Source of the DNA: Thermoplasmata archaeon
Lineage (GTDB): Archaea; Thermoplasmatota; Thermoplasmata; Lutacidiplasmatales; UBA184
Length of the DNA stretch: 18,412 nt
NCBI GenBank assembly: GCA_021792485.1
Contig: JAJYUO010000006.1
Coordinates: 1-18,412, forward strand
Direction: 5' to 3'
Shown: positions 1-6,961 of the stretch, piece by piece
How positions within the stretch are numbered: the first letter of the stretch is position 1
Layout of the letters: every line of letters begins with the position of its first letter
Notes under the pieces: model-generated
The model's database searches: none
The model's input: only the letters and a program-made list of their open reading frames with translations
Told to the model about the DNA's origin: nothing
Translations under genes and position numbers: made by a program

Positions 1-332
1 TGGCGTTCCGAGCACTCGACCCACGACGCCGACGGACGGAGGGTGACGAGCAGATCTACCTCGCTCGAGGGCGAAGCCTCGCGACGGCCGACCGAGCCGA
101 ACACCCGGAAGTTGACCGCCCCGCGCTCGTGGCCGATCCGGAGGATTTCCGAGCGATAGGACCCCAGGATCTCGTCGACGCCGAGCCCGGAACGGTGCCG
201 AGTCGTGCGGGCGACGGGCGTCCGCCACAGGGAGGACTTGCATCGAGGACAGATGCGCGGATACCGATGGCGCATACGCCACGTGTGGGCGCAACGGTAG
301 CACTGGGCCATACGGACCTTGCGTTTCGCCAC
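1..332 (-). CDS. Zinc-ribbon + MNT-type nucleotidyltransferase, C-terminus beyond the window
   Basis: The frame is open from a GTG at 332 to the left edge, so about 110 codons are visible and the C-terminus is missing. Residues 11-31 hold two CxxC knuckles (C11, C14, C28, C31) in a basic segment, which looks like a zinc ribbon. Residues 75-95 are the start of a polymerase-beta-type nucleotidyltransferase fold (VNFRVFGSVGRRE then EVDLLV). The classic GS-x10-D-x-D signature reads GS-x10-E-V-D: the first metal-binding Asp is Glu (E91). A purine-rich GGGGGAG lies just before the GTG, and a TATA-like box lies at 363-372. A methionine at 311 is an alternative start that still keeps all four cysteines. 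Family knowledge: MNT enzymes transfer NMP/AMP groups, often to HEPN toxins. The target here is unknown, although a HEPN-MNT pair lies just upstream on the same strand. Confidence 0.8.
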   Translation of the reverse strand, partial: MAKRKVRMAQCYRCAHTWRMRHRYPRICPRCKSSLWRTPVARTTRHRSGLGVDEILGSYRSEILRIGHERGAVNFRVFGSVGRREASPSSEVDLLVTLRPSASWVECSER

Positions 333-362
333 CGGCTCCCCCGTCCCTTGAACACGGTGGAA

Positions 363-372
363 CTTACTTATC
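363..372 (-). promoter_or_regulatory. TATA-like box for the zinc-ribbon nucleotidyltransferase
   Basis: Read on the minus strand this is GATAAGTAAG, an AT-rich island in GC-rich DNA. It lies about 36 bp before the GTG at 332, which predicts a leader of roughly 10 nt with room for the purine-rich ribosome-binding stretch. The interval 333-618 holds no other gene I can support. Confidence 0.45.
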
Positions 373-618
373 TCTATCGGCGCAGCAGGATTCCCAAACG
401 TGAGCCGAACGTGGCCGACCCCGAGCGGATTCGACCCTGGAACGGCGCGACGAGCGGGTCGGGCCTCGTGAAGGACGGGCCCTCTTTCTGGGTGACGAGG
501 TGGCGCCGGTCCCGCTGGCCGCGGAGGATCCTCCCGCACAAGATTCGATCACAACGCGCGGGAGCTCCCGCTGAGCGACCCCTCCGCCGAACTTGCCCGG
601 TGGACGGCCTCGGGAGGA

Positions 619-1086
619 TCAGCGGTGGACGCGCGAGGGCCCGCGACGGGAGGAACGACGGGAGCCCTCGCCCCGGGCGAGGCCCAGCGCCGCTCGGACG
701 AAGCGAAGGACGTAGGCGGCGTCGCGCACGGCCGGGGCCGCCGCCGCTCGGAACGCCTCGACGCCGATCTCGGACTCGAATCCGTAGGCGGCCTGGGATC
801 GGCGGGAGGCGAGGTCGGCCACGATGCGGGCGACCCGCTCGATCTCGTGCGGAGGGTAGGCGGCCTCGGACCCCGCGGCAAGTTCCCGGACGAGGTTGGA
901 GACGTCATGCTGCTTCGGGACTTCGATCCCGGCCGCGAGGAGGAGCCCCTTGGACGCCTGTTCCGCCGCCATCTGAGCGGAGTAGATCGCGTCGTCCCAA
1001 CGCCGATCTTCGAGCGCGCGCTCGCCCGACTCGAGCCATCGCTCGGCCCGTTCGTAGGCGAGGCGGGCGACCGGGGGAGCCGTCAC
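619..1086 (-). CDS. HEPN-domain protein, toxin partner of an MNT nucleotidyltransferase
   Basis: This 155-aa, almost all-helical protein has the layout of an archaeal HEPN domain (PF05168-like). Helix 1 is residues 7-27. The W-D-D-A-I-Y-S-A-Q-M-A-A-E-Q-A-S-K-G core (about 30-47) is the usual 'D-A-x-x-x-x-Q-x-A-x-E-x-x-x-K' helix. An 'H-D-V-S-x-L' segment follows (60-65), then R-R-S-Q-A-A-Y-G (95-102) and a long last helix, with a basic Arg-rich tail at 140-155. Its ATG overlaps the stop of the upstream MNT gene by 4 bp (ATGA), which means co-translation. Family knowledge: HEPN proteins paired with MNT are RNase-type toxins that the MNT enzyme silences by nucleotidylation. The RNase signature R-x4-6-H is not visible at its usual place: the sequence there ends in Tyr. 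It may be a non-catalytic scaffold, or the active residues may differ. Confidence 0.85.
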   Translation of the reverse strand: MTAPPVARLAYERAERWLESGERALEDRRWDDAIYSAQMAAEQASKGLLLAAGIEVPKQHDVSNLVRELAAGSEAAYPPHEIERVARIVADLASRRSQAAYGFESEIGVEAFRAAAAPAVRDAAYVLRFVRAALGLARGEGSRRSSRRGPSRVHR

Positions 1087-1826
1087 AGAGGGCTCCCGAG
1101 GAGTTCCGGGTCCCGGAGCCTCCAGTACCGCATCCCGTCGGGCGTCTCGATCCGGACGGAGCCCGCGGTGTTCAGCCGGGTCCGCATCCGCTCCGCAAGG
1201 TCGGCGAGCCGGCGATCCGGATCGAACACGGGTATCCCGTCCGTGAGCGCGTCGAGGTAGAGGCGGCGGAGCCGGTACGCTTCCTCGAGGGAAATGAGAT
1301 GGGCGTCGAGCACCGGAGAAAGGCCGGCGCGCCGTGCCGCACGATACTCCTCGGTCGACCGCAGCTCGCGTTGGAAGTCGAGGAGGCCCTGCCGGACCGC
1401 TTCGCGCTCGGTCGCCCCTCCCCGGACGAGGACCAGGAGGTCGACGTCGCTGTCCCCGGACTCCTTCCCTCGAGCCACCGAGCCGAAGACGAGCACCCCG
1501 ACGACCTCCTCCGGGAACCGGTCCCGAAGGCGCTCCACGGTCCAGCGAACGACCGCGGCGGAGACCGGCCGCGGGATCCGATCGACCGAGATCGCGGGGC
1601 GCGGCGCTTCGAGGGCGCTCAGCTCGCGCAGAAGCGCGGCGGCCCGCGCGCCGCGCCCGGTGAGGCGGTAGGTCCGGCCGTCGTGCGCCACCCAGCTGCG
1701 CGCGACCAGGAGATGCAACTGGCGAGAGAGCGTCCGCGGATTCGGGACGACGACGCGAAGCGATGAGAACCGGGCCGGGCCCCGGGCGAGAGCCTCGCTG
1801 AGGGCGGCGGCCCGGTCGTCCGGCAT
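1083..1826 (-). CDS. MNT-type nucleotidyltransferase with N-terminal winged helix (HEPN partner antitoxin)
   Basis: A 247-aa protein. Residues 8-65 look like a winged helix: the L-S-R-Q-L-H-L-L-V-A-R recognition helix is followed by a Y-R-L-T-G-R-G wing. Residues 95-190 are the nucleotidyltransferase, with V-F-G-S at 113-116 and an intact GS-x10-D-x-D (D127, D129) in D-S-D-V-D-L-L-V. A helical tail follows. The frame stays open upstream to 2024, but I place the start at the ATG at 1826 because a TATA box at 1850-1858 sits about 27 bp before it, giving a leaderless message. The stop overlaps the HEPN start by 4 bp. Expected role: it nucleotidylates and neutralises the HEPN protein, and its winged helix probably represses its own operon through the palindrome at 1836-1849. 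The role is inferred from family and context. Confidence 0.85.
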   Translation of the reverse strand: MPDDRAAALSEALARGPARFSSLRVVVPNPRTLSRQLHLLVARSWVAHDGRTYRLTGRGARAAALLRELSALEAPRPAISVDRIPRPVSAAVVRWTVERLRDRFPEEVVGVLVFGSVARGKESGDSDVDLLVLVRGGATEREAVRQGLLDFQRELRSTEEYRAARRAGLSPVLDAHLISLEEAYRLRRLYLDALTDGIPVFDPDRRLADLAERMRTRLNTAGSVRIETPDGMRYWRLRDPELLGSPL

Positions 1827-1835
1827 AGGTTTATC

Positions 1836-1858
1836 TGAAGATATCTTCACTATATTAC
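1836..1858 (-). promoter_or_regulatory. TATA box plus 14-bp palindromic operator of the HEPN-MNT operon
   Basis: Positions 1850-1858 read GTAATATAG on the minus strand, a clear archaeal TATA box. Positions 1836-1849 are a perfect palindrome, TGAAGATATCTTCA, lying between the TATA box and the start codon at 1826. A repressor bound here would block polymerase. The natural candidate is the winged helix of the MNT protein it precedes. Confidence 0.65.
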
Positions 1859-2026
1859 GGTATACTGATGCGATGGCAGGACGGTTGTAGAGTTCGGAAG
1901 GCCGAGCAGCGCCGGCGCCCGAGCTGGGCGGAGGCTCGCCCATCCCGAGCCGTTCCACGGCACGGATGGGCTCGGGCGCGACGAAACTCTTCCGGGAGCG
2001 ATCCCGATGCGGGGGGAGGCGCAACG

Positions 2027-2033
2027 ACTATAG
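2027..2033 (+). promoter_or_regulatory. TATA box of the SRPBCC gene
   Basis: ACTATAG in otherwise GC-rich DNA, about 27 bp before the ATG at 2056. This is the spacing expected for a leaderless archaeal transcript, and it supports that start over the longer open frame beginning at 1966. Confidence 0.55.
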
Positions 2034-2055
2034 CCGACGGCCATCGTCGCGGGCG

Positions 2056-2514
2056 ATGGTCGAGGAAGGCTTGGACCCGATCCTGATCCAGGTGACGATC
2101 CCGCTGCCGACGGCGATGATCTTCCGCGCGTGGACGGACGCGAAGCAGCTCGAGGGGTGGCTGTGCGATTCCGCGAAGGTCGACGGGTCCGTCGGCGGGC
2201 CCTTTGAGCTCGCGTGGAAGAGCCCGGAGGCGTTCACGAGCCACGGGAAGATCAGCGCGCTCCACCCGGACCTCGACCTCGAGTTCTCCTGGACCGGCCC
2301 CCCTCAGTTCTCGGACCTGATGAACCGGCCTTCGCCCCGCACGCACGTCTACGTGCGCCTCCAGGACTCCCCGGAGGGGATCGACGTGACGCTCGAGCAC
2401 GTCGGATGGCTTTCGGGCGAAGCGTGGGAAGAGGCTCGCTCCTGGCACTTCCACCTGTGGGACGACCGATTGGCGCGGCTCAAGGAGTACCTCGTCCGAC
2501 AGGCGTACGGATAG
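2056..2514 (+). CDS. SRPBCC / AHSA1-like START-fold protein
   Basis: A 152-aa protein with the helix-grip signature of the SRPBCC superfamily, AHSA1/activator-of-Hsp90-like branch. A first strand ends in T-I-P-L-P, then comes the helix A-M-I-F-R-A-W-T-D-A-K-Q-L-E-G-W-L (about 20-36), then G-G-P-F-E-L (47-52). A run of beta strands follows, and the protein ends in the long helix at about 127-150 (E-A-R-S-W-H-F-H-L-W-D-D-R-L-A-R-L-K). Members bind hydrophobic ligands or act as small co-factors, and specificity cannot be read from sequence. The Trp- and His-rich last helix lines the cavity in this fold. It is a single gene converging on the 67-aa gene, with 23 bp between the stops. Confidence 0.8.
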   Translation: MVEEGLDPILIQVTIPLPTAMIFRAWTDAKQLEGWLCDSAKVDGSVGGPFELAWKSPEAFTSHGKISALHPDLDLEFSWTGPPQFSDLMNRPSPRTHVYVRLQDSPEGIDVTLEHVGWLSGEAWEEARSWHFHLWDDRLARLKEYLVRQAYG

Positions 2515-2540
2515 CCGAGCGGCCCGAGGGCTTCCGGCTA
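2512..2540. terminator. Shared hairpin formed by two convergent stop codons
   Basis: TAGCCG at 2512-2517 is exactly complementary to CGGCTA at 2535-2540. Each arm contains the TAG stop of one of the two convergent genes. The loop is 17 nt and there is no U-tract. It may act as a bidirectional terminator or mRNA end-protector; six base pairs can also occur by chance. Confidence 0.3.
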
Positions 2541-2741
2541 CCGGCTCTTGAGCGCGGGCGTGTACGCCGGGCAGAGCCCGGGCCCGCACAGCTCGCACGG
2601 TCCCGTGGGCGCGAGCCGGAAGTTCCCAGAATCGGGCAGGGGAACGACCGACATGTGCTGCGTAGGAAGATGGCCGCAGCGGCAGCGGAACCGCTGCACG
2701 GCACCTGGGGTACCGGGCGGCAGCCGTCCCGACGCCACCAT
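2538..2741 (-). CDS. Small cysteine-rich (zinc-knuckle-like) protein of unknown function
   Basis: This 67-aa protein is not assigned to a named family. C20-x-C22 with nearby H24 and H29, then C49, C52 and C57 (P-C-E-L-C-G-P-G-L-C), suggest one structural metal site. Between them is a conserved-looking segment, V-V-P-L-P-D-S-G-N-F. The C-terminus is short and basic. A TATA-like TTTAATC about 29 bp before the ATG supports both the reality of the gene and this start. It lies between SRPBCC and the thermopsin-like gene with its own promoter. The coding call rests on cysteine pattern plus promoter; no function is proposed. Confidence 0.6.
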   Translation of the reverse strand: MVASGRLPPGTPGAVQRFRCRCGHLPTQHMSVVPLPDSGNFRLAPTGPCELCGPGLCPAYTPALKSR

Positions 2742-2766
2742 AATCGCCGGCCCAAGCGGGACCGGA

Positions 2767-2773
2767 GATTAAA
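2767..2773 (-). promoter_or_regulatory. TATA-like box of the 67-aa cysteine-rich gene
   Basis: Minus-strand TTTAATC, about 29 bp before the ATG at 2741, so the message would be leaderless or nearly so. Confidence 0.45.
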
Positions 2774-2901
2774 GGCACGTCGGGCCCCCGAGCCCTGTCT
2801 CCCGGCGAACCCGCGCCGAATCCTCCCGCGCGCGGGATCGGTCGTCGCTCCGCGCCTCACGGCCCGGGGCCGCCGCGGGCGTCGCGGCTGCTCCGCTCGC
2901 T

Positions 2902-2921
2902 TCCCCCGAAAGCGTGGGGGA
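2902..2921 (-). terminator. Weak hairpin downstream of the thermopsin-like gene
   Basis: TCCCCC at 2902-2907 pairs with GGGGGA at 2916-2921, about 30 nt past the stop of the thermopsin-like gene. There is no U-rich run, so it is only a candidate 3' end. Confidence 0.2.
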
Positions 2922-2950
2922 CTCAGGAGAGCCTCCGGGACGTCCCTCCC

Positions 2951-5900
2951 CTACGCCGTCACCGTGACGGTGTTCGAGACGACGGTCCCGTAGACCGCCT
3001 CCCACTCCGTCGTCGCTCCCAGAAGCCCCGGCACGAGCGTGATCGTCCCTGTCCCCGCGCCGTCCAGGCCCACCGTGTATGCCGCGACCCGCACCCCGTT
3101 CACCATCGCGACCAGCGTCACCGCTACCCCGTAGCCGTTCGAACTCACCGTGAACGTCGTCAGACTCCCGGACGGCGATGCGGCCAGCGTCAGCGTCGTC
3201 GGCGCCGCCGTCGAGAACGTCAGCGTCGACGGCGCGCTCGACTCGCTCCCATACTCCACCCAGTAGCTGAGGCTCGTCGCCCCCGTCGCGAGCAGGATCC
3301 CCGGGATCAGAACGATCGATCCATGCCCCGAAACGACCGCCACCGGATACGTCGCCAGAACGGCGCCGCTCGAACTCGCTAGGTAGAGCGTCACGGTACC
3401 GGTCGCCGGCGTTCCGGAGATCGTCAGCGTCGCCGAGAACATCACGAGGCTGCTCGCGCTCAGAGCGTGGGATGGGCTCGCGCTGACCGACGTGGCGATG
3501 GACGTCGAGGCGAACGTTACGTGGACCGTGGGGATTCCGCTCGCAAGGACGCTCCCGGATGCGGGAGTTGGCTGGTAGCCGGATTCCGAGGTCGTGATCG
3601 TGTAGTTGAGGAGCCCGTACGGCTCGGCGATCGATAGCGAGGAATGGGTGGTCGGGTGCGCGATGCCGCCGATCGTCACGGTCCAGGAGGCGCCGGCCGG
3701 CAGTCCCGTCTCCGCGAATGTCACGGTCGGGCCGTACGCCGCGTAGTCTCCTCCGACCGCCATCCCGTCCTGGTACGCCCCGACCAGAGGCGGGGGCGTT
3801 CCGCACGGGGCGTTCGGCGCCTGGATCGTCCCGCAGCCGAGCGGGTAGATGTACGACCAGTCGCTATAGTAGAAGCGGGAGACGTACGGGGTCGTCGACC
3901 GGTTGTTCGGGCTCGTCCCGTAGTTCCAGTAGTAGTTGCCTCCCTGGGTCGCGACCGACGGGCCGAGGACGTTCCCGCTGAGCGGGAACCCATTCACCGT
4001 GTGCGCGACGTCGGAGGCGGGCTGCGGCGTGACGTTCCAGGTGTTGCCGATGACGTTCGCTGCATTGTTGTAGTACCAGCTGTTCCCCGTCTCGTTGTTG
4101 GCGCAGCCGCCGAGCGACTGCGGCAGGCAGTCGGCGACGTTGTTCCAGTTGTACGGGAGATAGACGACCGGGTTGTCGACCGAGAAGTTGTTGTTGTAGA
4201 TGAGGTCCCCGTGGTCGCCTTCCCCGATCCCGGCGTAGGTCGCGTTGAGCGCGACGCCCGGCGGGTCCTCGAAGGTGTTGCCCCAGACGGTGTTGTTCGT
4301 TCCCCCGAACAATACGAGAGCGTCCGGGGGGGTGCGGTGCCGAAGGGCCTGCGTTCCCACGAACGTGTTCGACATGATGAGGTCGCTCGTCGAGTTCCAG
4401 ACGAAGACGTCCGCCTGCGGAGCCGGGTTCTGCGACGCGGGCACCGAGGCGTAGAACGATATCTCGGACCATTCGGGCCAGCCCTGGACGTTCGTGTCGT
4501 GGGACAGGGTCACGTGCGAGGTACCGTAGAACTCCATGCCGAGGTAGTAGGTCGCCGTCACTCTTCGGAACGTCGCCGTTATGCCGAAGCTCGGGAGCGC
4601 ATACAGGTCCGCGTAGGCGCTCGTGTTCTTCAACAGAACGCCGGTGAACGACGGGTAGGAGTAGTCGTCCGCGCTGAGGAACAGCACGCTCAGGTTGTCG
4701 GCCGGGAATCCGAAGTAGCCGGTCGTCGGGTTGTTGAAGAGCATGTACTGATCGCCGATCGACCCGCTTCCCGAGGAGGAGATCCCGGCGAGCTGGGCGT
4801 TGCCGAACGCCCATAGAGGCGTGTAGACGCCCACGCGCGGATTGTACGGCAGGGTCACGGAGAGCGTGACGGTGCCGCTCGAGGGGACGATGAGCGTGCC
4901 GTTCTCCTCGGTGTAGTCCGCTAAGAGGACGGTGTAGTTGTACGTCCCCGGCATCAAATACCACGCCGGCACGTCCGGGGCCCACTGGTATCCCTGGCTA
5001 TTGAACGCGGTGTTGTTGAAGAAGACGAAGAAGTACGGTTGCTCGACCACCGGTATCGGCGAGCCCGACACCGTGATCGCGTTGACCACCTTCGTGGCCC
5101 CGGGCGCCACGCCGGTCTCTCCGGTGAAGTTCCAAAGGCCGTGCGCGATCAGCGGGCCGGCGGAGAGGTAGGCGGTCGTGCCGAGGTAGTTGACCGCGAT
5201 CCCGATCGTCTGTTCTCCGGTCTGGCTCCCGTAGTTCACCGCGGCCGGCACGTTCGCGTAGGCGTAGTGCGACGGCGTGCAGTACGGCGTCGCCACGCAG
5301 TACTGGACCTGCATCGTCGCGTTCGCTCCCAGCATCAGCTGGTTCGCGCCGTCGTCGGCGCCGATGAACGCGTCGAACTCGTATCCCTCGGTGACGACGT
5401 GGCGCACGGTCGCGCTCGCCTCGAAATCCGGAGGCGCGAGGGATACGTGGCCGCCCGCCGGCTGGGAGTTGAAGACGAGGTAGTCGTAGTTGCCGTCGGA
5501 GACGTGGACCGTCGGCGAGCTGATGCTATAGTTGTACCACAGGATCTCGTCCCCGGCGGAGTTCACCGAGGTGTTCACGTAGACGGTCACGGTGAAGGGA
5601 GGCGGCACGTGGAAATACGGCGAGAAGGCGACCCAGACGCCGGTGTAGTTGCCGCCGTCCGGCGACCAGCTCACCAGCGAGGAATTGAACATCGCCGAGG
5701 AGAAGCTGGTGAAGTTCCACGTGTCGTCGACGAAGTAGAGGGTGTCGTTGTAGGAGTCGTAGGAGACGACGTTCTGCGTCCAGAAGGCGTAGTTCCCCTT
5801 CCCGTTGGCCGCGCACGGGCTCGTGGGGCACTGGGAGCCGAGGATCGTCACGTTGGTGAGCACGTTGTTCTCCTGGGCGCCCCAGGTCGTCGGCGTGCCG

Positions 5901-6490
5901 CTACCGGGGTAGAGGTTCTCGGTCTGCGAATTGACCGTCAGGATCCCCGCCACGCTGTTCGAATCGAGGGTCACGTTGTGGATCCCCGTGGCGTTGTCGA
6001 TCTGCCCGTCGTACGCCACGCCCGTCGGGGCCGTTTGGGAGGCGCCCCCCCGGTGGGGACCCGCCATCCCGCACTCTTGGCTGAGGATGCTGCCGGCCTG
6101 GGCGATGCCGTTGACCGTCTGGTCCGCGATCGGCCCCGCGTAGGGGAGGTTCGCGCTCGAGAGCCGGGTCCCCGATGCTCCGCTCGCCAACCGATCGATG
6201 CGATGGACGAACCCGGCATAGGCGGGATCGTTCTGGGTCGACTGTAGGGAAGAGCAGACGCTCGCGGGCAGGGTGGGGGAAAGAGAGTAGCCCGCGGGCG
6301 AACTCGTGGCGGCCGCCGAAGCGCTCGGGATCGCGCCCGCGTGGGACGGAGAGGGAGCGAGCGGCCCGGGAGCCGCGGCCACCGTGCTCGTCGTCGCAGG
6401 CGAAACCATGGCGAACGCCAGGATCGCGCTTGCGACCATCAGCAGCATCACCGCTACGGCGAGAATCGAACCGAGAGTCTTCGTGGCCAT
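2951..6490 (-). CDS. Thermopsin-like (peptidase A5) secreted multidomain protein
   Basis: A 1179-aa exported protein. Residues 1-30 are a signal peptide with a long hydrophobic core, followed by an Ala/Ser/Pro linker to about 75. From about 155 to 540 the sequence matches the thermopsin pattern: T-G-V-A-Y-D-G-Q, N-V-L-T-N-V, Q-N-V-V-S-Y, many W/Y/N strands and numerous N-x-S/T sequons. About 640-790 shows parallel beta-helix turns (S-N-T-F, W-G-N-T-F, Y-N-N-N-F), as often found in the C-terminal half of these proteins. Residues 924-990 are the F-A-E-T-G-L-P-A-G-A-S-W module typical of Thermoplasmata surface proteins, followed by two Ig-like repeats. Family knowledge: thermopsins are acid proteases working outside the cell. 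I cannot point to the catalytic residues. There is no C-terminal membrane helix, so it is probably released or non-covalently held. A TATA box 24 bp upstream gives a leaderless mRNA. Confidence 0.85.
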   Translation of the reverse strand: MATKTLGSILAVAVMLLMVASAILAFAMVSPATTSTVAAAPGPLAPSPSHAGAIPSASAAATSSPAGYSLSPTLPASVCSSLQSTQNDPAYAGFVHRIDRLASGASGTRLSSANLPYAGPIADQTVNGIAQAGSILSQECGMAGPHRGGASQTAPTGVAYDGQIDNATGIHNVTLDSNSVAGILTVNSQTENLYPGSGTPTTWGAQENNVLTNVTILGSQCPTSPCAANGKGNYAFWTQNVVSYDSYNDTLYFVDDTWNFTSFSSAMFNSSLVSWSPDGGNYTGVWVAFSPYFHVPPPFTVTVYVNTSVNSAGDEILWYNYSISSPTVHVSDGNYDYLVFNSQPAGGHVSLAPPDFEASATVRHVVTEGYEFDAFIGADDGANQLMLGANATMQVQYCVATPYCTPSHYAYANVPAAVNYGSQTGEQTIGIAVNYLGTTAYLSAGPLIAHGLWNFTGETGVAPGATKVVNAITVSGSPIPVVEQPYFFVFFNNTAFNSQGYQWAPDVPAWYLMPGTYNYTVLLADYTEENGTLIVPSSGTVTLSVTLPYNPRVGVYTPLWAFGNAQLAGISSSGSGSIGDQYMLFNNPTTGYFGFPADNLSVLFLSADDYSYPSFTGVLLKNTSAYADLYALPSFGITATFRRVTATYYLGMEFYGTSHVTLSHDTNVQGWPEWSEISFYASVPASQNPAPQADVFVWNSTSDLIMSNTFVGTQALRHRTPPDALVLFGGTNNTVWGNTFEDPPGVALNATYAGIGEGDHGDLIYNNNFSVDNPVVYLPYNWNNVADCLPQSLGGCANNETGNSWYYNNAANVIGNTWNVTPQPASDVAHTVNGFPLSGNVLGPSVATQGGNYYWNYGTSPNNRSTTPYVSRFYYSDWSYIYPLGCGTIQAPNAPCGTPPPLVGAYQDGMAVGGDYAAYGPTVTFAETGLPAGASWTVTIGGIAHPTTHSSLSIAEPYGLLNYTITTSESGYQPTPASGSVLASGIPTVHVTFASTSIATSVSASPSHALSASSLVMFSATLTISGTPATGTVTLYLASSSGAVLATYPVAVVSGHGSIVLIPGILLATGATSLSYWVEYGSESSAPSTLTFSTAAPTTLTLAASPSGSLTTFTVSSNGYGVAVTLVAMVNGVRVAAYTVGLDGAGTGTITLVPGLLGATTEWEAVYGTVVSNTVTVTA

Positions 6491-6510
6491 GCGACGCCTA
6501 GGGCAACCAT

Positions 6511-6518
6511 GCTATATC
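6511..6518 (-). promoter_or_regulatory. TATA box of the thermopsin-like gene
   Basis: Minus-strand GATATAGC centred about 24 bp before the ATG at 6490. This predicts transcription beginning at or next to the start codon. The rest of the 6491-6676 spacer has only a small GC hairpin (6585-6598). Confidence 0.65.
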
Positions 6519-6676
6519 ACGGTGCGGGAACGACGTCCTCGCGCGGACCCAGGTAGCACCCCATTCCGCTGCCATCGTCCGCTTCCGCCCAAGGGCGGTC
6601 CGCCGGGGCCGGGCGCCGGTCGTTGCCCATTATGACTCCGCTTTCCCGCTCGAATCCGCGAAGCGCGCCCGGGGCA

Positions 6677-6961
6677 CTATAGGCGGATCCCGTACGATCG
6701 CAATAGCCACTCGAACTGCCGGGCTTCGGTCATGAACTTCCGGCCCTCGTCGGTAACGCGGAAGGACGTCGCGCGGCCCGTGGCCTCGTCCTCGGAGGCC
6801 GTTTCGATCAGCTTGCGCTGGCGGAGAAGGTCGATGTACTCCTCGAGCCGCCGGTACGGCACGTTGACGCGTCGGGAGAGCCCTGCGATGGTCGCGGCGT
6901 CCGGATCGAGCGCCCGGAGGATCTCGAGGAGGATCGCGACCTCCGTCCGGTTGCTCCTCAT
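6677..6961 (-). CDS. Archaeal winged helix-turn-helix transcriptional regulator
   Basis: This 94-aa protein matches the small archaeal winged-helix group (HTH_45/PF14947-like). Helix 1 is R-T-E-V-A-I-L-L-E-I-L-R-A-L. Residues 22-50 are the helix-turn-helix (A-A-T-I-A-G-L-S-R-R-V-N-V-P-Y-R-R-L-E-E-Y-I-D-L-L). The wing follows in T-S-F-R-V-T-D-E-G-R-K-F, and a C-terminal helix probably dimerises. It is soluble with no ligand domain. Its ATG overlaps the stop of the upstream six-helix membrane protein (ATGA), so the two are made together. The arrangement suggests that the membrane protein controls or tethers the regulator. Candidate targets are the flanking thermopsin-like and S-layer-like genes; this is inference. 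Confidence 0.85.
   Translation of the reverse strand: MRSNRTEVAILLEILRALDPDAATIAGLSRRVNVPYRRLEEYIDLLRQRKLIETASEDEATGRATSFRVTDEGRKFMTEARQFEWLLRSYGIRL

Noticed and set aside
389..400. ATTCCCAAACGT, which recurs near 17202-17213
   Set aside because: A shared 12-mer is expected by chance in a window this size, and the contexts differ.
129..1766. 545-codon plus-strand open frame across the HEPN-MNT genes
   Set aside because: It lies opposite two well-supported genes, is dominated by Arg/Pro/Gly, has no promoter and no domain. Long antisense frames are common in GC-rich coding DNA.
3644..6247. Two long plus-strand frames (390 and 402 codons) opposite the thermopsin-like gene
   Set aside because: They are Arg/Val/Gly-biased mirror frames of a strongly supported secreted protein, with no promoter or recognisable domain.
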